Of a DNA stretch of 10,637 bases, positions 5,299 through 10,637 are shown piece by piece. The notes beneath the pieces are model-generated. The model was given only the letters and a program-made list of their open reading frames with translations. It was not told the origin of the DNA and did not search any database. The position numbers were made by a program, and so were the translations under genes. Every line of letters starts with the position of its first letter. Positions within the stretch are counted from its first letter, which is position 1. This DNA is from Actinomycetota bacterium (GTDB lineage: Bacteria > Actinomycetota > Actinomycetes > Streptosporangiales > Streptosporangiaceae): NCBI GenBank assembly GCA_003168295.1, contig PMST01000513.1:1-10637 (forward strand). The letters run 5' to 3'.

Positions 5299-6996
5299 CT
5301 AGCGATGGCCGCGCAGGTCGTCCCAGAAGCTGCGGGCGGCGGAGACGGCGCCGACCGTGCGGTTGACGGCCTCAGCGGCGGCGCGAGCCGCGGTTCCCTT
5401 CACGCCGGGTATGGCCGCGACGGCGTCGGTGATCACATTGCCGGTCGCCTCGACGATGCGGGTACCGGGCGGGACGTGCACCTGGAACTCGTCCGGGTCG
5501 ATGGGCTCGGTGCTGATGTCGTCCAGCTCCGACCAGATCGCCAGCGTGTCGTCGGTGTAGCAGAGCAGGCGGAGCAGGCAGCCGGTCTCGGCGTCCACGA
5601 TCGCGTCGGCGGGGAAACTCATCAGCAGCCCCAGGACCTGCTCGCCACCTGAGGATGTCACGCGGAGTTGGCGGGCGGGCCGACCCCGGTAGGTGAGCTC
5701 CGCGCCGCCGGATAGCCCGAGGCGAAGCAGCCAGGACGACTCGGCCAGGGACACAATCGGCTCCCGTAGCGAAGTGGCCGGACCTACCGCGATCCAGTCC
5801 TGGAAGACCCGCCAGCAGCGCTCGCCGTCGCAGGAGATCGTCGTCGCATCTACGGGGCGCGGGCGGGCGGAATAGTCCAGGCGGTACCGGTCCGGGCCGC
5901 TGACGCGCAGCCGGGCTTCGGTGCGGGTCACGTTCATGACGCTGGTCACCGTATCGAGGAGGGAAGCGAAGCCGCCTCCCCCGGCGCGCATTTCTTCTGA
6001 CATCGGCCTGGCGACGGCGGCGAAGTCGAGCCACTGCCGCGCCGTAGCGCTGAGGACCTTGGGCTCGCCGCTGCGGTACAGCAGCTCAAGGACCTCGCCG
6101 GGCGGCGGTGCGCCGCCGGCCGGCTCAAGTGGGGCCGGATCGGGCGATGGCATCGCCTCCGGCTGCTCGGCGGGCGCAGCGCGATCGGGCTTGCTGAGCT
6201 GACACCTGGCCAGCGCACTGAGGCCACTCGCCGCCAGGTTCGCGGCCGCCCAGCCAGGCCCGCTGACCGCTGGCTTCTCCCCCTTGGGATCGCCGAGGTG
6301 GCTGCCCGGTCGCGGAGCGAACCGGGCCGGGTCGGCGGCCTCCGGCGGGTCCATCGTCACGTCGGTCAGCTCGGTGAGGGTGACCAGCTCGCCCGCGGAC
6401 GTCTCGATCCGGCGGAGCAGGATGCCGAGCTCGGCGTCCACAGCAACCTCAATGCGGTCGTCGGCCTGCTGGGCGGGACGGGATCCGAGCGCATCACGGC
6501 GCGGCGTGGCCGCGACCGCGATCGCGTCGCGCCCGGCGACGGTCACCGGACCCAGCTCCTCCAGCGTGTACCCGCCGAGCAGGCGGGAGGGGCAGAGCAG
6601 CTCCGGAACCGGCAGATAGGCGCCGTTCTCCCTGACCGGGAGCGGCGCAGGACCTTCCGTCTCCAGCGGCCGCCACGACCAGAGGTGCTCCCCGTCGTTG
6701 CCCTCGGCGGCCTCTCCCCCGGCGCCCCGGCCGGGGTCCGGGCACACCAGGCGCCACCGGCCGCCGGGACCGATCAGGAGCGCTCCGTGTGCCACGTAGC
6801 GGCCGTTATCCTGCTTCTGCCCCGGCCAGTCGCGGTACCAGCGGGACCGGTATTTGCGCGGTGAGCGCGGGAGCGGAGGCGGAGGCGGAGGCGGGAGTGG
6901 CTCCTCGCCATATTCGGCGCGCAGCTCGGCCGACAGGGACAGGCGGGTCCAGTCGGCCCGGTAGAGCAGCGCTATCAAGTCTGGCAGGCCGGCCAT
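5299..6996 (-). CDS. large hypothetical protein with two LolA/RseB-like halves
   Basis: This 565-aa protein starts at ATG 6994-6996 with no strong ribosome binding site. It has no signal peptide and no membrane segment that I can see. It looks internally duplicated. Half 1 (about 5-235) opens DLIALLYRADWTRLSLSAEL, has the middle VTVAGRDAIAVAATP and VDAELGILLRRIE, and ends LTELTDVTM.....DPARFAPRPG. Half 2 (about 301-515) opens EVLELLYRSGEPKVLSATAR, has LTYRGRPARQLRVT and VDAETGCLLRLLCY, and ends WSELDDIS.....DPDEFQVHVPPG. The pattern GR.A..L...VDAE.G.LLR...ELxDI...P.xF is typical of the LolA/RseB-type half-barrel that binds lipid or peptide. The linker (about 236-300) is Pro/Ala-rich, and a PPPPPP tract lies at about 35-41. 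The fold is inferred, and the location is unclear without a signal peptide. It stands alone on its strand. Confidence 0.75.
   Translation of the reverse strand: MAGLPDLIALLYRADWTRLSLSAELRAEYGEEPLPPPPPPPLPRSPRKYRSRWYRDWPGQKQDNGRYVAHGALLIGPGGRWRLVCPDPGRGAGGEAAEGNDGEHLWSWRPLETEGPAPLPVRENGAYLPVPELLCPSRLLGGYTLEELGPVTVAGRDAIAVAATPRRDALGSRPAQQADDRIEVAVDAELGILLRRIETSAGELVTLTELTDVTMDPPEAADPARFAPRPGSHLGDPKGEKPAVSGPGWAAANLAASGLSALARCQLSKPDRAAPAEQPEAMPSPDPAPLEPAGGAPPPGEVLELLYRSGEPKVLSATARQWLDFAAVARPMSEEMRAGGGGFASLLDTVTSVMNVTRTEARLRVSGPDRYRLDYSARPRPVDATTISCDGERCWRVFQDWIAVGPATSLREPIVSLAESSWLLRLGLSGGAELTYRGRPARQLRVTSSGGEQVLGLLMSFPADAIVDAETGCLLRLLCYTDDTLAIWSELDDISTEPIDPDEFQVHVPPGTRIVEATGNVITDAVAAIPGVKGTAARAAAEAVNRTVGAVSAARSFWDDLRGHR
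6875..6892 (-). repeat. GGAGGC hexamer repeat coding for a proline tract
   Basis: Three perfect tandem copies of GGAGGC (plus strand) lie within the large hypothetical gene and encode a run of prolines near residue 38. Such in-frame hexamer repeats can change in copy number by slippage without breaking the frame. Confidence 0.6.
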
Positions 6997-7107
6997 GGCG
7001 ACACCATCCGGGGCAATTCAGCTGGGGGGAGGCGGGAACGCCACCCCGTTTGGGCAGATTATGCCCTGTGCCGGCTTGAGAGCTGCACGGGTGGTGGTGA
7101 CGTGGAC

Positions 7108-7176
7108 TTACCTGGGGAGGCCGAATAGTGCCGCCGCGTCGCCGTAGCAGATTTTGCGGCGGTCGTTTTCACTGAA
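7108..7176 (-). pseudogene. C-terminal remnant of an amidohydrolase-like gene
   Basis: The minus-strand frame reads FSENDRRKICYGDAAALFGL, then Pro-Arg and a TAA at 7108-7110. This resembles the closing helix of amidohydrolase (amidohydrolase_2 type) enzymes, where a xxxxRxKIxxxNAxxLFGL tail is usual. The rest of the enzyme is missing: upstream the frame enters the toxin fragment, whose frame stops in the same place. The assignment rests on about 22 residues and is tentative. Confidence 0.35.
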
Positions 7177-7350
7177 ACGTGACCGGGCCTGCCGCCGGGC
7201 CGAAATGCAGTGAGCGCAGCGGCACAGTGACTTCATCACGCTCGTCGCGGCGGCGCTGGTACTGCACCGGATCCACGATCACGACTGCGTCCATGAATGC
7301 CGCTAGGGATGCTCGCGCGGCCGGAGGCAGGTCGGCGAACTCCTGCTGAG
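7169..7350 (-). pseudogene. internal fragment of a RelE-superfamily toxin gene
   Basis: The minus-strand frame reads about 60 residues and stops at TGA 7169-7171. It contains QQEFADLPPAARASLAAFMD, AVVIVDPVQYQRR and PLRSLHFGPAAGPVTF. This is the middle of a small actinobacterial RelE-like protein. The expected final strand after VTF (a hydrophobic V..VQW segment) is absent, and the N-terminal strand is also missing, with no start codon in frame. The fragment begins at the apparent outer edge of the IS256-type element, so that insertion probably removed the front; a separate deletion joined its end to the amidohydrolase remnant. The helix resembles that of the intact gene at 214-465. Confidence 0.6.
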
Positions 7351-7409
7351 CCGGGGGCCACGTCCCGAGAGATGGTGTATGAAATGGCCACCTCGCAACC
7401 TATGTCGAT

Positions 7410-7891
7410 TTAAGCAGGAATGGCCTCTATCGTCAATCCAGCCTCACTAGTGCCATTCTTTCCCACGCCGGGCTGCATCGCTTTACGGCAGGCGGCGAGG
7501 ATTTCCAGTCCCATATAGCGGCGGGACTCGGTCCATTCGTCGTTCTGCTCGGCCAGCACCGCGCCGACCAGGCGGATGATGGCGTCGCGGCCAGGGAAGA
7601 TGCCCACCACGTCGGTCCGTCTCCTGACCTCTTTGTTCAGCCGCTCTTGAGGGTTGCTGGACCAGACCTGGCGCCACACCTCGCGGGGGAACGCGGTGAA
7701 CGCCAGGATGTCGTCGCGGGCCTCGTCGAGATGGGCGGCGGCGGCCGGCAGCTTGGCATCGAGCGCGGCGACGACCTGGCGGTGCTGGGCCCGGACCGAG
7801 GCCGGATCGGGCTGCTCGAAGATGGTGCGGACCAGGGTGGACACCCACGGCTGGGCGGTCTTGGGCACCCGGGTGAGCAGGTTGCGATGGT
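7410..7891 (-). pseudogene. IS256-family transposase, C-terminal part (split by insertion)
   Basis: This is the 3' portion of the transposase, continuing from 10063-10637. It begins at the Tyr of a ...CRTH-YHRNLLT... junction and reads LLTRVPKTAQPWVSTLVRTI, then FTAFPREVWRQVWSSNPQER, LNKEVRRRTDVVGIFPGRDA and LVGAVLAEQNDEW, stopping at TAA 7410-7412. The NPQERLNKE segment carries the catalytic Glu of IS256-family DDE transposases. The C-terminus (SEAGLTIEAIPA) is of ordinary length. An apparent start just upstream, beginning MQPQNHRVDSL, lies inside the inserted element's terminal repeat and is an artefact of the insertion. Confidence 0.93.
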
Positions 7892-7894
7892 AGT
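7892..7894. repeat. target site duplication (AGT), left copy
   Basis: AGT directly outside the left terminal repeat. Its partner is 10063-10065. Removing one copy and the element restores the IS256 transposase codons CAC TAC CAT (His-Tyr-His). Confidence 0.85.
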
Positions 7895-7908
7895 GAAAGC
7901 GTAAAGAA

Positions 7909-10008
7909 TCAACACGATGGTTCTGTGGCTGCATTCGGAGTGGTGTTATTCGTCACCGAGGCGAGGATGTCGGCTGCGGTGGCGTATCTGGTGCCGGCGG
8001 CTTCAATGACGGGGCCGTGTTGTTCGAGCAGCGGGGTGATGTCCGCGATGACCGTGCCGATGGTCCTGCGGCTGACGCGGAAGAGGTCGGCGAGGACCTC
8101 GCCGGTGCAGAGCTTGCGGTGGTAGAGGATCGTGGCCAGGATCCGGTCGGTGTCGGTGATCTTCTGACGGAAGATGCCGCCGCGGGTTCCGGGTAGGCGG
8201 TCAGCACCGCGCTGCCGGTAGCGGCGGCGTTCGATCGTGGCGGCGTGTGGGATAGCCAGGCGGCTGGCGAGCCGCTGGAATTCGTGGCGGCTCATCCCGG
8301 TCAGCGCCGGGTCGGACAGCTCGCCGTGCGGCGGCTGGGGGATGCGGGCCTGCCCGTGGGCAAGGTAGTCGAGCAGGTCCTGGGCGCGGGTGAAGCGCAA
8401 GCTGGTGGGCGTGATCGTGACCTGGCGCTGTTCCAGGAGCTGCCGGGTGTCCTTGATGGCCTGACCGATGGAGGCCGGGTTGATGCAGAGCAGCTCGGAC
8501 AGGACCTTTTGTGAGCTGACGTGCCGCAGGTAGATGATGGTGATCAGGACACGGTCAGCGTCTGTGAGCAGGGGGCGGCCGTGGTCTCCCCTGGCTTTGC
8601 GGCGCCGGCCGCCGCGATCTTCATAGCGGCGCTGCTCGGCCTGGGCTGCCTGGGCCGGGGCCAGGTCAGCGGCCAACTGGCCAAGCTCTGACCGGTGCAT
8701 CGCGGTCAGCCGGGTATCGGTGAGCATATCCAGGGCCTGTCTTCTTGCCGTGGCCCGGCCGGGAGAGAGGCCAGCGGCAGTGCTCGCGGTCTGCGGGCAG
8801 ATGGTGTAGTTCCAGGAGCCGTGGCTGGCGTGGTGCTGGATCGGCAGGGCGTCCAGGTGCGCCTTGGTCACCGATACCCCGGTGGGATAGGTGCCGGTGT
8901 CCAGTTCTGCTTCCACCCGCAGCCCGCTGCTGGTGCGGGTGGACGCGATGGTCTTAACGACCACGTCGTGGCTGGTCAGCGGCCTTCCCCGCCAGTTCAT
9001 AGTGATGTGGGAGAACAGCCGGTGCTCGATCTTGTTCCACTTGGACGTGCCCGGAGGGAAATGGCAGACGGTGATCACCAGCCCGGCCTCGGCGGCCAGG
9101 ACGGCCAGTTCGGCCTTCCAGACGCGGTAACGGTAGCTGTTGGATCCGCCGGCATCCGCCGTGATCAGCAGCCGCCTGGCCTGCGGGTAGTCTGTTCGGC
9201 CGCGAGCCAGCCACCAGCGGCGGACCGAGGCGACCGCGAAAGCCGCAGTGTCGTGATCGATGCCGACGTTGACCCATCCGGTGTTCGCGGTGATGTCGTA
9301 GATCCCGTAGGGGATGGCCTGCTCGACCTCGGGACCGGTGAAGAAGAAACTGTGGTCCTCGACCTGGACCGGATCGCCTTTCGGCCGCCATTCCCGGCCC
9401 GGGATCGGCAGCCGTCCCAGCTGCTCGCGCTTCTTGGTATCGACGCTGATGACCGGCTCGCCGCCGTTCTGGTGCTCGCGGACCTGCTGACTGATGTAAC
9501 GGAACTGCGCGTCCCGGTCCGGGTGCTGGGCTCCCTCGAGCGTCTTGGCGGTGCCCTACAGGCTGAAACCCGCCTGGCGCAGCAGCCGGCCCACCGTCGG
9601 CGCCGATACCCGGTGTCCCTGCCGGGCCAGCTCCTCAGCGAGATGCCGCAGCGACTTAGTTGTCCACCGCAGCGGCGACTCCGGATCACCCCGCTCGTCC
9701 GGCTCGACCAGGGCCAGCAGCGCCGGGACCAGCCGCCCGTCCCGTTCATCAGCGCTCTTACGACCCCCGCCAGGCCGCCGGACCCGCCCATCCGGTAGCG
9801 GGCCCTGGTCATCCTCGAGCTCGAACACGCCCTTGCGGACCGTGGTCTCGCTGACCCCGGCCAGCCGCGCGACTATCCGCACGCCGCCGTGGCCGAGCAG
9901 CCGCGCCTCCGCGCCGAGCAGCAGCCTGCGCTGACGCTCGTTCAGATGCGGCAGTAATACCTCCAGCCGCAAGCCGAGCTGGTCCAGAACATCACCCGGA
10001 ACGCTCAT
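7909..10008 (-). pseudogene. ISAzo13-family transposase with one in-frame amber codon and an extended C-terminus
   Basis: The reading frame runs 700 codons from ATG 10006-10008 to TGA 7909-7911, with one interruption: TAG at 9556-9558 (codon 151), between AGFSL and GTAKTLEGAQHPDRDAQF. A C-to-T change from CAG would give this. The N-terminus holds an HTH (VRIVARLAGVSETTVRKGV, about 42-62). The DDE acids are D190 (VISVDTKKRE), D285 (LLITADAGGSN) and E328 (SKWNKIEHRLFSHI), each in the expected ISAzo13 context. The usual domain closes near residue 406 (HGSWNYTICPQ). Beyond it lie two homologous ~120-residue repeats (about 429-550 and 564-685), each with an LTDADRVLITIIYLRH/ITDTDRILATILYHRK helix and a following HTH-like segment. 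Without suppression the gene yields a 150-aa fragment; a downstream GTG (9078) leaves E328 but lacks D190 and D285. Confidence 0.9.
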
Positions 10009-10041
10009 AGCACTGCATCAAACCAGGAACCACGAAACGCC

Positions 10042-10062
10042 GTGTTATTTCCTTACGCTTTC
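10042..10062. repeat. right terminal inverted repeat of the ISAzo13-type element
   Basis: This 21-bp end ends CCTTACGCTTTC on the plus strand and matches the reverse complement of 7895-7915 at 18 of 21 positions, including the outer ten. It lies 34 bp upstream of the transposase ATG. AGT follows directly at 10063-10065. Confidence 0.88.
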
Positions 10063-10065
10063 AGT
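10063..10065. repeat. target site duplication (AGT), right copy
   Basis: AGT directly outside the right terminal repeat, pairing with 7892-7894. It lies within the IS256 transposase codons for His-Tyr. Confidence 0.85.
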
Positions 10066-10637
10066 GCGTACGACAGCGCTGCCACGCGGCTCCGGGCAGC
10101 ACCGCGGCGATCGCGTTCACCAGCCCGGCGTGGTCGTCGCTGGTCACCAGCTGCACGCCGGCCAGGCCGCGGGCGGTCAGGCCGCGCAGGAACGCCAGCC
10201 AGCCCGCGCCGTCCTCGGAGCTGGTCACGTCGATGCCGAGGATCTCGCGGCACCCGTCGGCGTTGACGCCGGTCGCGATCAGGCAGTGCACGTTGACGGT
10301 GCGGCCGCCCTCGCCGACCTTCCAATTCAGCGCGTCGATCCAGCAGAACGTGTACGGCCCGCGGTCCAGCGGCCGGTTCCGGAAGCCATCGACGAGATCA
10401 TCCAGCTCGCTGGCCATCGCGCTGACCTGCGACTTCGACAGCCCCGACGACGCCGAGGGCGGCGGCGAGCTTCTCCACCCGCCGGGTCGAGACCCCCAGC
10501 AGGTACGACGTGGCCACCACCGAGGCCAGCGCCCGCTCGGCCCGCCGCCGGTGCTCCAGGAAACCGGGGAAGTACGACCCGGCCCGCAGCTTCGGGATCG
10601 CCAGCTCGATCGTCCCGGCCCGGGTGTCCCACTCCCG
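10066..10637 (-). pseudogene. IS256-family transposase, N-terminal and central part (frameshifted; 5' end outside window)
   Basis: The transposase enters from the right edge reading REWDTRAGTIELAIPKLRAG, then ALASVVATSYLLGVSTRRVE. A frameshift lies near 10442-10445, where a run of four C (plus strand) seems to have one base too many. It then continues as SKSQVSAMASELDDLVDGF, GPYTFCWIDALNWKVGEGG and VTSDDHAGLVNAIAAVLPG, and ends at CRTH, where the inserted element starts. The Asp of CWIDAL and of VTSDDH are the first two catalytic acids of the family; the Glu is in the 7410-7891 part. The gene is therefore inactivated twice, by frameshift and by insertion. A single-base sequencing error could mimic the frameshift. 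Confidence 0.88.

Larger units (their letters stand above)
6997..7409. other. region of gene debris between the LolA-like gene and the IS256-type element
   Basis: No intact gene. The first ~110 bp show nothing recognisable. Then, on the minus strand, come the last codons of an amidohydrolase-like gene (7108-7176), a RelE-superfamily fragment (7169-7350) and the outer end of the IS256-type element (about 7352-7409). Confidence 0.55.
7895..10062 (-). mobile_element. complete ISAzo13-family insertion sequence, 2,168 bp
   Basis: The terminal inverted repeats are 7895-7915 (GAAAGCGTAAAGAATCAACA + C) and 10042-10062 (its inverse, with GAAAGCGTAAGGAAATAACA + C). They are 21 bp and match at 18 positions. 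A 3-bp direct repeat AGT flanks them. The single gene inside, on the minus strand, is an ISAzo13-type transposase whose TGA lies within the left terminal repeat. A one-base extension of the repeats (T/A) is possible, but it would not leave a consistent duplication. Ends starting G-A and a short duplication fit what I recall of the ISAzo13 family. Size is at the upper end for the family because of a long C-terminal extension. The element sits inside an IS256-type transposase gene. Confidence 0.92.
7352..10637 (-). mobile_element. IS256 (Mutator)-family element, interrupted and running off the right edge
   Basis: The minus-strand transposase enters from the right edge and ends at 7410; removing 7895-10062 plus one AGT copy rejoins it. 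Beyond its stop the minus strand reads CATTTCATACACCATCTC then GGGACGTGGCCC (about 7353-7387). This resembles the terminal repeat of actinobacterial IS256 elements as I recall them. The other end lies outside the window, so the repeat cannot be matched here. The outer boundary is placed where the toxin fragment begins and is uncertain by about 10 bp. Confidence 0.7.

Noticed and set aside
8695..9798. 367-codon plus-strand open frame
   Set aside because: It lies antisense to the ISAzo13 transposase, whose DDE motifs are unmistakable; the plus frame has shadow-type composition and no family features.
9165..9812. 215-codon minus-strand open frame inside the inserted element
   Set aside because: It is a shifted frame of the transposase; Arg/Ser-rich with no motifs, while the true frame carries D190 and the W-W region.
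7894..10063. 22-bp terminal repeats (one extra T/A pair)
   Set aside because: The extra pair would leave no consistent target duplication, whereas 21-bp ends give AGT on both sides and restore the target frame.
10327..10632. Minus-strand frame at the right edge
   Set aside because: It is out of frame with the IS256 transposase motifs (REWDTRAGTIELAIPKL, SYLLGVSTRR) that lie on the same strand.
1..10637. CRISPR array, rRNA or phage structural genes
   Set aside because: No regularly spaced repeats, no rRNA sequence and no capsid, terminase or tail motifs were seen.

Overview
The window is high-GC DNA that looks actinomycete. GTG starts are common, G/C dominates third codon positions, and the protein families (MazF-type toxin, a small IER-motif protein, ISAzo13- and IS256-type transposases) are typical of filamentous Actinobacteria. 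I cannot name a genus. It reads as an accessory region, a toxin-antitoxin (TA) island next to layered insertion sequences, with a few ordinary genes between.

Layout. 1-465 (+): the tail of a small antitoxin-like gene overlapping a RelE-superfamily-like small protein. 466-1041: mostly non-coding, with a possible minus-strand gene remnant. 1042-1631 (-): an antitoxin/MazF-type toxin operon with two palindromes at its start. 1811-2794 (+): a pirin with all four metal ligands. 2795-4260: two 44-bp copies of the 3' half of a CAU-anticodon tRNA, in direct orientation and exactly 933 bp apart. The 933-bp unit carries a complete Phd/RelE-type TA pair. The sequence next to each copy shares short blocks at identical spacing, as expected for integrase att sites. 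4271-4884 (+): an antitoxin/VapC (PIN) pair directly after the second copy. 4969-5232 (+): a small conserved hypothetical, possibly truncated. 5299-6996 (-): a 565-aa protein that appears to be two LolA/RseB-like halves in tandem.

6997-7410 holds gene fossils: the last ~20 codons of what looks like an amidohydrolase, a RelE-superfamily toxin fragment cut at both ends, and the outer end of an IS256-family element. From 7410 to the window edge lies that IS256-type element (-), broken by a frameshift and split by a second, complete element at 7895-10062. The inner element is 2,168 bp, with 21-bp terminal inverted repeats (18/21 matching) and a 3-bp duplication (AGT). Its ISAzo13-family transposase is one continuous 700-codon frame interrupted only by a TAG at codon 151. 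It carries a ~290-residue C-terminal extension made of two copies of a ~120-residue HTH-like repeat.

How it fits together: three complete or near-complete TA modules (mazEF, relBE-like, vapBC), a fourth at the left edge and a fifth as a fossil sit among tRNA-derived att repeats and nested IS elements. I infer repeated site-specific integration at a tRNA gene, which should lie outside the window at higher coordinates, followed by decay in which the TA pairs persisted. The strongest candidate for something undescribed is the 933-bp att-bounded TA unit. The ISAzo13 transposase with the duplicated C-terminal domain is second.
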